A DNA stretch of 48,517 bases from Pseudomonadota bacterium (lineage in GTDB: Bacteria > Pseudomonadota > Alphaproteobacteria > SP197): NCBI GenBank assembly GCA_039028155.1, contig JBCCIS010000036.1:1-48517 (forward strand), given 5' to 3'. The translations under genes were made by a program, and so were the position numbers. Shown piece by piece: positions 25,041 to 34,040 of this stretch. Below the pieces are notes generated by a model. That model made no database searches. It had not been told where the DNA came from and saw only the letters and a program-made list of their open reading frames with translations. The stretch's first letter is position 1. The number at the start of each line of letters is the position of its first letter.

Positions 25041-26302
25041 GCGCGACCATGACGTCCGTCGACAGTCTTCAGACCATCGTCACCCACGGTCTGTGCATCG
25101 GCTGCGGTCTTTGTGAAAGCATCGCGGGCGCTGACAAGGTCGAGATGGCGATCACGTCTTATGGGCAGATGCGGCCGCAGGTGAAGCAGGCATTCACCGA
25201 CGACACCATGGAGATGATCAAGGCGGTTTGTCCCGGCATTCTGATCAACGGTCCCGATCCGGCCAACGCGGGTGAGCACGGCGTCATGCACGATGTCTGG
25301 GGCCCCATCCGCACGATGACGCGCGGTTGGTCGACGGACGAGGAGCTGCGCTTTCGCTCCGCCGCGGGCGGCGCCATGACCGCGCTCGGCTGTTACATGC
25401 TGGAGAAAGAGTTGGTGGACGCGGTCGTTCATGTGCGCGCGTCGGCGACGAACCCGATGGAGACCGACGCTCTGGTCAGCCGAACACCGGACGAGGTGCG
25501 CTCTGGCGCGCAGTCGCGCTATGGCCCCGCCGCGCCGCTGCGCCACGTCATGCGGCTTCTGGACGATGGCCTTACCTTTGCCGTGTTGGCCAAACCCTGC
25601 GATTGCGCGGCGATCCGCAACCTGGCCACGGTCGATCCGCGGGTCGAAAGGCAGATCCCTTACCTCATCACCATCTTCTGCGGCGGCGTGCCGACGCGCC
25701 ATACCGCCAGTAAGATCGTGCGCTACCATGGCCTCGACGACGATGACGTCGAGATCTTCCGCTGGCGCGGCAACGGTTGGCCCGGTCCGACCCATGTCGA
25801 AACGATGGACGGCGCGTCCTATGACCTGACCTATGACAAGGTCTGGTACAGCGACGACGTGCCGTGGACCTATGACATCCAGTTCCGCTGCAAGATCTGC
25901 CCCGACGCCATCGGCGAACTGGCCGATGTCAGTTGCCCGGACTCGTGGATCATGGTCGACGATAAGCCGATCCACGACGAGGCGCCCGGTGCCAACCTCT
26001 TCATCGCGCGCACCAAGGCGGGTGAGGATCTGGTCGCCGCGGCCATCGCCGATGGCGCGATTGCGGTCGAACCGTTCACGGTCGGCGACCTCGATGCGCA
26101 ACACGCCGATCACGTGACACGCAAGATCGAAAACCCGGCCCGCATACGCGGCGTTGGAAAAGAGGGTGAACCGGCGCCCCGGTTCACGCGCTTCCGCAGC
26201 GGCCGTATGGCGCAGATGGCGGGCGCCGAGAGAGATCGCGCCGCCGAGGAGGGCATGCGCCAACGCATCCAACGCGGCGCCAATCGGGAACCCCTGACAT
26301 GA
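25037..26302 (+). CDS. FrhB/FdhB-family flavoprotein (coenzyme F420 hydrogenase/dehydrogenase beta-subunit family)
   Basis: A 421-residue protein with an N-terminal CIGCGLC cysteine cluster (about residues 20-26), AVCPG, a central LAKPCDCAAIRNL, and a later KICPDAIGELADVSCPD Fe-S motif, the arrangement of the FrhB family. Homologs bind FAD and one or two [4Fe-4S] clusters and pass electrons between ferredoxin, F420 or another carrier and a substrate. F420 is not general in Alphaproteobacteria, so a ferredoxin-linked reductase, as in the chlorophyll reductase branch, is at least as likely. GTG at 25037 overlaps the DMFase-like stop by 4 nt; an ATG at 25049 is the alternative. Confidence 0.85.
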   Translation: MSATMTSVDSLQTIVTHGLCIGCGLCESIAGADKVEMAITSYGQMRPQVKQAFTDDTMEMIKAVCPGILINGPDPANAGEHGVMHDVWGPIRTMTRGWSTDEELRFRSAAGGAMTALGCYMLEKELVDAVVHVRASATNPMETDALVSRTPDEVRSGAQSRYGPAAPLRHVMRLLDDGLTFAVLAKPCDCAAIRNLATVDPRVERQIPYLITIFCGGVPTRHTASKIVRYHGLDDDDVEIFRWRGNGWPGPTHVETMDGASYDLTYDKVWYSDDVPWTYDIQFRCKICPDAIGELADVSCPDSWIMVDDKPIHDEAPGANLFIARTKAGEDLVAAAIADGAIAVEPFTVGDLDAQHADHVTRKIENPARIRGVGKEGEPAPRFTRFRSGRMAQMAGAERDRAAEEGMRQRIQRGANREPLT

Positions 26303-26374
26303 TGGACGCCGGCCGGGTGTGGTGACACGATCGCCGCTGCTCAAAGGGTGGCAGTTGCAGGAGAAGGATTAATC

Positions 26375-27877
26375 ATGGCTCGTATCGCCGTCGGCGGCTT
26401 TCAGCACGAAACCAACACGTTCTCGCCAACCCTGGCGACACTCGACGAGTTCGAGAAACACGATGGCTGGCCCGGTCTCACCCGTGGCGAGGCGATGTTT
26501 GATGCAGTCGCCGGCATCAACATTCCAATCGAGGGTTTCATCCAGGCGGCGCGCGAAGACGGCCACGATCTCGTCCCACTGGCCTGGTCTTCGGCCGAGC
26601 CATCCTCCTATGTGACCGAAGAGGCGTTCGAGACGATTACCGGCATGCTGTGCGAGGACCTGGCGGCCAAGGGCCCGTTTGACGCGGTCTATCTGGACCT
26701 GCACGGCGCAATGGCAGTCGAACACCATGAGGACGGCGAGGGCGAAACCCTGGCGCGCGTGCGCGATGTCGTCGGTTTTGACATTCCCGTCGTCAACAGT
26801 CTGGACCTGCACGCCAATGTCACCGAACGCATGGTCCAGATGTCCTCGGTGATGACGATCTTTCGCACCTATCCGCATATCGACATGGATGTGACGGCGG
26901 CGCGCGTCTACCGCCAGCTGCAGCGCATTCTGGCCGGCGAAACCATGGCGAAGGCGTTCCGCAAGTCGCCGTTTCTGGTTCCGTTGACGGCGCAATGGAC
27001 GGATGCGCCACCGAACCGCACGCTTTATGACATGGTGATGGCGGAAGAACTCGACGGTGTCGCCAATGTCGATCTCGCGCTCGCGTTTCCGCCTACGGAT
27101 ATCCACGATTGCGGTCCGGCGGTCGTTGCCTATGACCCCGATCCCGAACGCGCGGCGGCGGTCGCCGATCGCGTTATCGGCGCGTTCATCGATGCAGAAC
27201 CCGACTTCGACAATGCGCTGTTGTCGCCGGATGAGGCGGTCCAGCGCGCCATGGGTCATGGATCAGGGCCGGTTGTGTTGGCCGATGCCCAAGATAATCC
27301 GGGCGCCGGCGGCACGTCGGACACGGTCGGCGTGCTTGAAGCTCTGGTGCGTAACGGCGCGCGGAAGGCCTCGGTCGCGCTTCTGAACGATCCCGAGGTC
27401 GCCATGATGGCGCACCAGGCCGGTGAAGGTGCCGTGCTGAGCGTCGATCTGGGTGGCAAGTCCGGCCAGGACGGTCAGGCGCCATTCAACGGTGACTTCC
27501 GCGTCGAGCGGCTGGGCGACGGTGTCTTCGAATGCACCGGCGAGATGTATCGCGGCGTGACGACCAATCTGGGTCCGATGGCGCTCCTGAAGGTCGACGG
27601 CGCGGACTGCGATGTCAGCGTCGTCGTATCGTCGAACCGGTTCCAGAATCTCGATCAGGCGTGTTTCCGCCATATCGGCGTCGAGCCGACCGAGCAGCAG
27701 ATCCTGGTGGTGAAGAGCACCGTCCACTACCGCGCCGACTATGACCCAATCGCCGCCGAAACCCTGACGGTCGAGGCGCCTGGTGCCCACCCCTGCCGCT
27801 TGGTCGGTCTGCCCTACAAACACTTGCGCGAAGGCGTGCGGCTGGAGCCGATGGGTCCGGAACACCGGATGTCATAG
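26375..27877 (+). CDS. M81 family metallopeptidase (MlrC-like)
   Basis: A 500-residue protein beginning RIAVGGFQHETNTFSP, the M81/DUF1485 N-terminal signature, with YLDLHGAM and SLDLHANV as probable zinc-ligand motifs and the C-terminal MlrC domain (QDNPGAGGTSDT, SNRFQNLD, KSTVHYRADYD). MlrC is named from microcystin breakdown, where it cleaves linear peptide products; most homologs act on unknown peptides or amides. A GGAGAAGGA ribosome-binding site fixes the ATG at 26375. It is 72 nt downstream of the FrhB gene on the same strand, so it is probably part of the same catabolic operon. Confidence 0.9.
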   Translation: MARIAVGGFQHETNTFSPTLATLDEFEKHDGWPGLTRGEAMFDAVAGINIPIEGFIQAAREDGHDLVPLAWSSAEPSSYVTEEAFETITGMLCEDLAAKGPFDAVYLDLHGAMAVEHHEDGEGETLARVRDVVGFDIPVVNSLDLHANVTERMVQMSSVMTIFRTYPHIDMDVTAARVYRQLQRILAGETMAKAFRKSPFLVPLTAQWTDAPPNRTLYDMVMAEELDGVANVDLALAFPPTDIHDCGPAVVAYDPDPERAAAVADRVIGAFIDAEPDFDNALLSPDEAVQRAMGHGSGPVVLADAQDNPGAGGTSDTVGVLEALVRNGARKASVALLNDPEVAMMAHQAGEGAVLSVDLGGKSGQDGQAPFNGDFRVERLGDGVFECTGEMYRGVTTNLGPMALLKVDGADCDVSVVVSSNRFQNLDQACFRHIGVEPTEQQILVVKSTVHYRADYDPIAAETLTVEAPGAHPCRLVGLPYKHLREGVRLEPMGPEHRMS

Positions 27878-27899
27878 AGCTGTGGAAGGGGAGGAGACC

Positions 27900-28649
27900 A
27901 TGTCCAAGACCATCATCGTGACCGGCGCCAGCCGCGGTATCGGCGCCGCGATTGCAATGGGGGCCGGGCGGCGGGGTTGGCGCGTGTGCGTCAACTACAA
28001 CAGTTCGCCCGACAAGGCCGAAGAGGTCGCGGCCGCCGTCGAGGCCAACGGCGGCGAGGCCTTCACGTTCAGGGCCAGCATGGGTGTCGAGGATGAGCTG
28101 GTTGCCATGTACAAGGCGGTCGACGACAAGTGGGGCGGCTTGGACGGTGTGTGCAATAACGCGGGCATCGATCACGAGGCCGACTTCGCGGAGACGACGT
28201 GGGAGAACTACCTGAAGGTTTTCGACGTCAACATCCTGGGCCTGATGGCCAGTTGCCGCGAAGCCGTCCGGCGCATGGCGACATCGAGAGGCGGCTCGGG
28301 CGGTTCGATCGTCAATATCGGGTCGATCTCGGCGCGCACCGGCGGCCTGCCGGGTGATGTCATCTATACGGCGACCAAGGGGGCGGTCGATTCGTTTACG
28401 CTTGGCCTGGCCAAGGAAGTCGGTCCCGATGGCATCCGTGTCACCTGTGTCCGGCCCGGCGTCATCCGAACGGATATCTTCTCCGGCAACGCATTTGGCC
28501 TGGAACAGGTCGAGGAACTCGCCCGCACGAATTCGCCGATGCAGCGCATTGGTGAACCCAACGAAGTCGCCGCCATGGCGCTGTTTTTGCTGTCGGATGA
28601 GGCGTCGTTCTGTACCGGCATGACCTATGATGTGAACGGCGGGCGCTAG
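27900..28649 (+). CDS. Short-chain dehydrogenase/reductase (SDR)
   Basis: A 249-residue classical SDR: cofactor motif TGASRGIG (residues 8-15), NNAG (86-89), active-site Ser in IGSISA, and Tyr156/Lys160 in YTATK, ending with the family-typical MTYDVNGG. The Asn-Tyr-Asn stretch after strand 2 suggests a preference for NADP over NAD, but this is not firm. It oxidises or reduces a hydroxyl/keto group of unknown substrate. The start ATG at 27900 follows a GGGGAGGAG ribosome-binding site; it lies 22 nt after the M81 gene, likely the last gene of that operon. Confidence 0.9.
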   Translation: MSKTIIVTGASRGIGAAIAMGAGRRGWRVCVNYNSSPDKAEEVAAAVEANGGEAFTFRASMGVEDELVAMYKAVDDKWGGLDGVCNNAGIDHEADFAETTWENYLKVFDVNILGLMASCREAVRRMATSRGGSGGSIVNIGSISARTGGLPGDVIYTATKGAVDSFTLGLAKEVGPDGIRVTCVRPGVIRTDIFSGNAFGLEQVEELARTNSPMQRIGEPNEVAAMALFLLSDEASFCTGMTYDVNGGR

Positions 28650-28754
28650 CTGGCGGCCAGGTCAATCGTGAGTTAGGGCGAGGGACGGCTATCACACTGA
28701 CACCAATGTGTAATTGACCTCGACCGGCGTGCCGGACATGGTGGTAGTGACTAT

Positions 28755-28771
28755 TGTGAGTTCAGCTCACA
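28755..28771. promoter_or_regulatory. Inverted repeat upstream of lipoprotein hydrolase gene
   Basis: TGTGAG (28755-28760) and CTCACA (28766-28771) form perfect 6-bp arms around TTCAG, 26 nt before the ATG of the next gene. It resembles a CRP-type half-site pair, but the TGTGA-to-TCACA spacing is 7 instead of 6, so another dimeric regulator is equally possible. A second, looser inverted repeat, AGGTCAAT (28659-28666) with ATTGACCT (28713-28720), lies upstream. Function is inferred from position only. Confidence 0.35.
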
Positions 28772-28797
28772 TCAAACTCATGGCGATAGAGAAGAAA

Positions 28798-29652
28798 ATG
28801 ATCAAAAGAAGCCTGCTAGGGGCCATTATCGTAACCGCCGCCGGGGCATTGGCGGCCTGCCAGTCCTCGCCGAGCGAAACACCACCAATCGGCCAGTTTT
28901 ATGCCGGCGATGACGGCACGGAGAGCGTCGGCTTGTTCGATCAGGGCTTCGATCAAGCGGTCGAGGATCCCGCCGAGACAATCTTCATCATCTACAATCA
29001 CGGCACCTATTGGGGTGCCGGCTACGAAGACTGCTATCCCGGCACCATACCGAGCTTCGTCCGTCGTTGGGGCGAGTACGGCATCGACGGCCGCGATGTC
29101 ACCGTGTTCTATCTATGCACCCAGGTGACCGAGAAACGCTTTGTCCTGGGCCGCCAGCGTTCGGAAGAGAACGAGGCGTTGCTTGACCGCCTGGCTGCTC
29201 TCGGTGTGCCGCGCGAACATATCTTCGTCTTCGGCCATTCCGGCGGGGCCAGCGCGGCGTTGCTGACCGCCGAGCGGGCGCAGGAGAAGTTCAACGCCGC
29301 GGTCGTCAGCGCACCGGGCTACGGCTTTGCGTACCTGGAAGCCGAAGGCGAGTCCGCAAACTGGCTCGACTTGGAGTACGACAAGTGGCGCAGTCGTCTG
29401 GCCACCGCCGACGACATGCAGGCGCTGGTCTATGTCTATGATGGCGACATCATCACGCCGCCGGCGCAGGCGCTGTTTCTACGCGACCATCCGGGTGTTC
29501 GGATGATCCAGATCCAAGCGCCGAACGACGACGGCGTGTTGTGCAAGGACGAACCTGAGCCGCACTTCTATTGGTGGAGTGCTTGCTTCAAGCGTGACCA
29601 GGTCGATGTCGTTGAGGCCTACATCAAGGAGCGCCTCGACCTCGACAGTTGA
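28798..29652 (+). CDS. Lipoprotein alpha/beta hydrolase
   Basis: A 284-residue protein with a lipoprotein signal peptide (KRSLLGAIIVTAAGALAAC; lipobox LAAC, acylated Cys at residue 21), so it is predicted to be membrane-anchored at the cell envelope. The nucleophile elbow FVFGHSGGAS supplies Ser; a His candidate is in EPHFYWWSAC near the C-terminus. The central region YNHGTYWGAGYEDCYPG is not common in esterases, and I cannot name a subfamily. The start ATG at 28798 is preceded by AGAGAAG; an ATG at 28780 would add six residues. Four or more cysteines in the mature protein suggest disulfides. Confidence 0.75.
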   Translation: MIKRSLLGAIIVTAAGALAACQSSPSETPPIGQFYAGDDGTESVGLFDQGFDQAVEDPAETIFIIYNHGTYWGAGYEDCYPGTIPSFVRRWGEYGIDGRDVTVFYLCTQVTEKRFVLGRQRSEENEALLDRLAALGVPREHIFVFGHSGGASAALLTAERAQEKFNAAVVSAPGYGFAYLEAEGESANWLDLEYDKWRSRLATADDMQALVYVYDGDIITPPAQALFLRDHPGVRMIQIQAPNDDGVLCKDEPEPHFYWWSACFKRDQVDVVEAYIKERLDLDS

Positions 29653-29679
29653 GGGTCGATGGGTCTGGAGCGGCGCGGC

Positions 29680-30108
29680 TTACTCGGCGGCGTCGCTCTC
29701 TTCTGCTGACTGGCTCTCGTCGAGTACCAGGGCCGCGGAGTTCATGCAGAAGCGTTGCCCCGTCGGCTGGGGGCCATCCGGGAAGACGTGACCCAGATGG
29801 GCATCGCAACGGCTGCACAACACTTCTGTGCGCGGCATGAAGAAGAGGCTGCGGTCCGTCTCCGTCGCAACGGCCTCATCGGAGACCGGCTCGTAAAAAC
29901 TCGGCCAGCCGGTGCCTGAATCGTACTTCGTCGCGGCATCGAACAGGGGTTGGCCGCAACAGATGCAGCGATAGATGCCCGGCTTCTTGCTGTCGTGATA
30001 CTTGCCGGTAAAGGCGCGCTCGGTGCCTTTCAGGCGGGTGACGCTATAGGACTCCGGCGACAGCTGGCGCTGCCACTCGGCTTCCGTCTTGACGACCTTG
30101 TCCGTCAT
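29680..30108 (-). CDS. msrB: Peptide-methionine (R)-S-oxide reductase
   Basis: A 142-residue MsrB. Zinc-binding CxxC pairs (Cys48/Cys51 and Cys98/Cys101), the [13 protein letters not shown] substrate loop, [10 protein letters not shown] and the catalytic Cys121 in RFCMNSAAL are all present. It reduces the R-epimer of methionine sulfoxide in proteins, normally with thioredoxin. No signal peptide is seen, so it is cytoplasmic. AGGAGA lies upstream of the ATG. It is the last gene of a long minus-strand run, 81 nt after the iminopeptidase-like gene, and is probably unrelated to it in function. Confidence 0.96.
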   Translation of the reverse strand: MTDKVVKTEAEWQRQLSPESYSVTRLKGTERAFTGKYHDSKKPGIYRCICCGQPLFDAATKYDSGTGWPSFYEPVSDEAVATETDRSLFFMPRTEVLCSRCDAHLGHVFPDGPQPTGQRFCMNSAALVLDESQSAEESDAAE

Positions 30109-30189
30109 CCTGTTTCTCCTGGCTTCCGTTGCAGGATATGGCCCGCGAACGCCCGTAGGTCAACGCCGTGCACACAGCCGTGAACGCCG

Positions 30190-31092
30190 CTAACCGCCGT
30201 GGCGCGTCAGGAACCCTTCCAGGATCGGGAAATAGGTGTCCGGTTGCTCAAAGGACGTCATGTGGGCGGCGTTGGCGATGACATGGATCTCGCTTGTCGG
30301 CATTTGTTGGTGCATACGCATCGAGCATGACGGCGTCAGTTCGTCGTGCTCACCCACAACGATCAGCGTCGGCGCCTCGATGCGGGCGAGATCGTCGAGC
30401 CGATTCCAGTCCTTCAAATTGCCAGTGCACTGAAACTCGCTGGCGCCCCACATGTAGCCGTAGATCCCCATCTCGATGTTATCCATCGAGCGCTTGATCG
30501 GCGCCGGCAGGGCCTCCAGACGATGGACGTGACGCCAGCTCAGGATGTCGAGCGCTGCCGCATACTCCGGGTGGTCGGTCGACCCTTCGGCCTCGCGGCG
30601 CAGCATCATGTTGACGGTCTCGCTTCCCAGCGCGGTGCGCAGCCGGTTCTGCTCGGTCAAGAGATGCGGCACGTCCGCCACGGTGTTGGAGAGCGTCAGG
30701 CTCTTGATGTCATCAGGAAAGGTGAGCGCATGCTCGATGGCCAGGAAGCCACCCCAAGACTGACCGAGTACATGGACGCGGCCCAGGTCGAGGCCGGCCC
30801 GAACCTGCTCCATCTCCCGCGCGTAGCGTTCGATGGTCCAGAGTGCCGTGTCGCCGGGCCGTTCGGAGCGGCCGGTGCCCAGTTGGTCCCAGGTCACGAC
30901 GCGCCAGCCTTTGTCGGCCAGGTGGCTGTGGCCGTCGCGCAGGTAGTCGCAAGGCAGACCCGGGCCGCCGTTGACCAGGAACAGGACCTCGTCGCCCGAA
31001 CCGAAGCTATAGGTCATGACCTCGCCGCCGTCGACGGCGACCGCGGTCATCGCGTCAGGCTGGCGTTCGACGTCAGGAAGTGATTCGCTCAT
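30190..31092 (-). CDS. Proline iminopeptidase-family alpha/beta hydrolase (tandem copy 1)
   Basis: A 300-residue alpha/beta hydrolase of the prolyl-aminopeptidase (S33) type: oxyanion-hole segment VNGGPGLPCDYL, WDQLGTGRS, nucleophile elbow GQSWGG, Asp in VGEHDELTP and His in AAHMTSFEQPD. Such enzymes release N-terminal proline or hydrolyse small peptides and amides. It is the downstream member of a tandem pair that is clearly homologous over the full length. The start at 31092 lies 4 nt after the stop of copy 2; the open frame reaching 31215 overlaps that gene and is not used. Cytoplasmic. Confidence 0.9.
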   Translation of the reverse strand: MSESLPDVERQPDAMTAVAVDGGEVMTYSFGSGDEVLFLVNGGPGLPCDYLRDGHSHLADKGWRVVTWDQLGTGRSERPGDTALWTIERYAREMEQVRAGLDLGRVHVLGQSWGGFLAIEHALTFPDDIKSLTLSNTVADVPHLLTEQNRLRTALGSETVNMMLRREAEGSTDHPEYAAALDILSWRHVHRLEALPAPIKRSMDNIEMGIYGYMWGASEFQCTGNLKDWNRLDDLARIEAPTLIVVGEHDELTPSCSMRMHQQMPTSEIHVIANAAHMTSFEQPDTYFPILEGFLTRHGG

Positions 31093-31096
31093 GGCA

Positions 31097-31999
31097 TCAA
31101 CCGTTCTGTTCCGCCAGGAAGTCCTCGAGCACATTGAAGTAGGCGGCGGGATCTTCAAAGCAGGTGGAGTGGGAGGTGTTCGGGAACACCGTGATGCGGC
31201 TGTTGGGCAGGGCATGATGCATCTTCATGGCGCAGGCGGGCGTCAGCTCGTCGTGTTCACCGACGATGATCAATGCCGGCCGGTCGATGCGATGCATATC
31301 GGGAATGCGGTTCCAGTCCTTCAGGTTGCCCGTGTACACGAACTCGTTGGGACCCTGCATGATGTTGTAGATATCGAACACCATCCCATCCATTGAACGC
31401 TGGAGTGCCGGCGGGATGGTGTCGAGACGATGAACATGGCGCCAGTCCAGCAAGGCGACCGCGGCCTTGTACTCGGGATGGCCGATCGTGCCATCGGCTT
31501 CACGCCGCAGCATCATGGTCACGGTCTCAGGGCCAAGCGCCGAGCGCAGCCGGCTGAGTTCGCTGACAAGGTGGGGCAGGTCGCCGGCCGTGTTGGAGAG
31601 CACCAGGGACTTCACGCCGTCTATGAAGGTCAGCGCATACTCGATGGCGAGCCAACCGCCCCAGGATTGGCCGAGCAAGTGAATGGGACCCAGGCCCAGA
31701 CCGGTCCGGACCGCCTCCAGTTCGCGCGCGTAACGTTCGATCGTCCACAGCGACGGGTCGTCTGGCCGGTCGGAACGACCCGTACCCAATTGGTCCCAGG
31801 TCACGACGCGCAGCCCGTCCATGGCCAGATGGCTGTGGCTATCGCGCATGTAATCGCACGGCAATCCAGGACCGCCATTGGCCAAGAACAGGACGTCATC
31901 GCCCGAACCGAAGCTGTAGGTCATTACGTCGCCGCCTTCGACGGCAACACGCTCCATGGCGTCGGGCTGGCGTTCAACGCCTTCAAGCGTTTCGGTCAT
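31097..31999 (-). CDS. Proline iminopeptidase-family alpha/beta hydrolase (tandem copy 2)
   Basis: Also 300 residues, with the same layout as its neighbour: ANGGPGLPCDYM, WDQLGTGRS, GQSWGGWLA, VGEHDELTP and a His in TSHSTCFEDP. Differences concentrate in the cap region (about residues 145-230), which usually determines substrate, suggesting divergence after tandem duplication. AAGGAG precedes the ATG at 31999. Together with the M19 and M81 peptidases elsewhere in the window it adds to an unusual density of small-peptide or amide hydrolases. Confidence 0.9.
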   Translation of the reverse strand: MTETLEGVERQPDAMERVAVEGGDVMTYSFGSGDDVLFLANGGPGLPCDYMRDSHSHLAMDGLRVVTWDQLGTGRSDRPDDPSLWTIERYARELEAVRTGLGLGPIHLLGQSWGGWLAIEYALTFIDGVKSLVLSNTAGDLPHLVSELSRLRSALGPETVTMMLRREADGTIGHPEYKAAVALLDWRHVHRLDTIPPALQRSMDGMVFDIYNIMQGPNEFVYTGNLKDWNRIPDMHRIDRPALIIVGEHDELTPACAMKMHHALPNSRITVFPNTSHSTCFEDPAAYFNVLEDFLAEQNG

Positions 32000-32064
32000 G
32001 GTGATTGTTCGCTCCTTATCATGTGGCGGCTCAATAGCGTTCCCGGCACGCTCGACAGATCGTG

Positions 32065-32895
32065 TCAGACATCGCCTTCATGAGCTCTTAGAAACGCGGC
32101 CATCGTGTCATCGCCTTTGAATTCGGCCCAGCCACGCGCGGTAGACTTATGGGTATCGTCGAGAATGTCCAGCCGAGCGCCGCGCTTGACAAGATGTTCG
32201 ACCATCAGAGGATGGCCCCCCGACACGGCTGCGTGAACCGGCGTACAACCGACGTCCAACTGCGGCGCGAGCGCATTGATATCGGCACCGTGATCGAGCA
32301 GCACGTCGGCAGCTTCGATTTGTCCGTTGCGAGCCGCATAGGAACACGCCTGCGCCACACCGTCTTCCACGCTGAGTGTGGGGCCGGGTTGACCGGGTAA
32401 CCCGATACAATTGGCTCGAAAACCGCCGGCCTCGTCCAGGTGGCTGCGCACGGCGTCGGCATCGCCCAGACCGGCATGGATTCGCAAATCGGTTGGCGCG
32501 CCGTGATCGACGATCAGTTGTGCCTCGGCCGGCAGACCGTAGTAGAGACAGATCTCAGCAGGCGACATGTTCAGGTGATCGACCGCATAGACATCACCGC
32601 GCGCGCCAGCTTCAAGTAACACGCGCGTCAGCTCCAGGTCACCAGTAGCGCCATGAAGCGGGCTTTGGCCATCGTCATCAAACGCGTTGACATCCATGCC
32701 TGCCCCAAGAAGGAGGCGCGCGACATCGGCGCCGTTTGCAAGTTTCGGCCATTGACGAACGGCGATGTGCAGCAGGGTCTCACCGCTGGCATTGCGCCGC
32801 GTCGCCAGGTCGGGCTCGGTCTGCAGCCGCGCCGCTAGTCCCGCCAGGTCGCCTGTGGCGGCGAGGCCGCAAACGCTATCGTCCAACTGGCTCAT
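32065..32895 (-). CDS. Ankyrin repeat protein
   Basis: A 276-residue protein of about six ankyrin repeats: SGETLLHIAVRQ..., DGQSPLHGATGDLELTRVLLEAGA, HLNMSPAEICLYYG..., GVAQACSYAARNGQIEAADVLLDHGADIN, and GCTPVHAAVSGGHPLMVEHLVKRGA are clear. No signal peptide or enzymatic domain is present, so it is a probable cytoplasmic interaction module. It lies between the arginine-deiminase-like gene (49-nt gap) and the tandem hydrolases (65-nt gap), all on the minus strand; the functional link is unknown. Confidence 0.85.
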   Translation of the reverse strand: MSQLDDSVCGLAATGDLAGLAARLQTEPDLATRRNASGETLLHIAVRQWPKLANGADVARLLLGAGMDVNAFDDDGQSPLHGATGDLELTRVLLEAGARGDVYAVDHLNMSPAEICLYYGLPAEAQLIVDHGAPTDLRIHAGLGDADAVRSHLDEAGGFRANCIGLPGQPGPTLSVEDGVAQACSYAARNGQIEAADVLLDHGADINALAPQLDVGCTPVHAAVSGGHPLMVEHLVKRGARLDILDDTHKSTARGWAEFKGDDTMAAFLRAHEGDV

Positions 32896-32944
32896 CGCTG
32901 TACTCAGAAGACGTGCTGGTTTGGCCGTTGCTTCTGTCCGCTGC

Positions 32945-33952
32945 CTACGTCAAACGTTCGCGTGCCAGCGGTGCGGTCGAGCAGTGAATGCCGCCGCCGC
33001 CGCGCCACACGGCCTCGTAGTCGAGCTGGATCACCTCGATGCCCGCTTTGTCGAGTTTTTCCAGCGTACGTTCGGAGGTCTCGCTCATGATCACGCGGCC
33101 CGGCGCGATCGCCAGACAGTTGATCGTGAAGGCTTCGTCTTCCGGCGACAGCTCGATCAGCCTGATGCCGCGCTTCTGGAGATCCTCCATGAAAGCAAAC
33201 GGCAACAGGATCGGATTGACCAGGGCGGTATCGACATCGACCATGACAAACATGCCGTCGATATGCAGGCGGAAACCCGGTACCTGCATGCGTATGAGCT
33301 CGATACCCATAGGCGCCAGAACTTCGTCAATCTGGCGCGCGGCTTCTTCGTTGACCCGGCTCGAGATGCCGATGACGGCGGTCTGTTCATTGATCCAGGC
33401 AAAGCTGCCGCCTTCGCAGATGCCCGTGCCGTTGATCGTGCGCAGGATCGGCATGCCAAGCTTGGCCAAGGTCCGCGTCGCCGGCATCTCCTCACCGCGC
33501 CGCACGCGCGGGCCCAGACGGCACACGATCGCACCGCCATCGACCGCGATGACGACGTCGCGGGTGTAACAGCTTTTCATGCGGCCCGGCGCGCATTCGT
33601 CCAGCATGACGACACGAACCTGGTTTTCCTCCAGCGTCTTGACCAGGGCATCGTGCTGGGCCTGCATGGCCGGCAGGTCGGGCGGCTCCGCGCCGCGCCA
33701 GTACCAGCCGGTTTCCGGATCGCCATAGGCGCCCAACTCCTCGATCTTCTTGTCCGGGTCGACGGTGTTGAGTTCGTCGCCGGGGCGATGCATCAACACG
33801 GACTGCAGACGCCCAACATCGTTACGGCAACCCCAGACCTGACCCCAGTTGCCTTCTTGCTCTTCCGCCGTCTCGAACGCCGGCTCGGGCTCCGAGGCGA
33901 AGGTCTTGATCAGTTGGTTATAGCGCACGTCTTCAGGGGTCATGATCGGCAT
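32945..33952 (-). CDS. Arginine deiminase / dimethylarginine dimethylaminohydrolase-like hydrolase
   Basis: A 335-residue pentein-fold protein. Catalytic residues can be placed: a Glu in ICEGGSF (Glu180), His in LHIDGMF (His230) and the nucleophilic Cys near the C-terminus in GGIHCST (Cys324), with TRD (130-132) as a conserved substrate-binding turn. The size is between DDAH (about 255-285) and arginine deiminase (about 410). Family reactions hydrolyse or transfer the amidine group of arginine, methylarginines or related guanidines; DDAH releases dimethylamine. The substrate here is not determined. It lies 88 nt from the acyl-CoA synthetase in the same direction. Confidence 0.82.
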   Translation of the reverse strand: MPIMTPEDVRYNQLIKTFASEPEPAFETAEEQEGNWGQVWGCRNDVGRLQSVLMHRPGDELNTVDPDKKIEELGAYGDPETGWYWRGAEPPDLPAMQAQHDALVKTLEENQVRVVMLDECAPGRMKSCYTRDVVIAVDGGAIVCRLGPRVRRGEEMPATRTLAKLGMPILRTINGTGICEGGSFAWINEQTAVIGISSRVNEEAARQIDEVLAPMGIELIRMQVPGFRLHIDGMFVMVDVDTALVNPILLPFAFMEDLQKRGIRLIELSPEDEAFTINCLAIAPGRVIMSETSERTLEKLDKAGIEVIQLDYEAVWRGGGGIHCSTAPLARERLT

Positions 33953-34040
33953 GGGGGTCGGTCCTCGCTATCGGTGATGGCGCATGGTCGGCCTTGGCCG
34001 TCGCGGCGTCAATCGTGACGATAACCGAAAAGGCAGATCT

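Noticed and set aside
24758-26344. Minus-strand frame of 528 codons
   Set aside because: Antisense to the FrhB-family gene and the end of DMFase-like copy A; no domain recognised.
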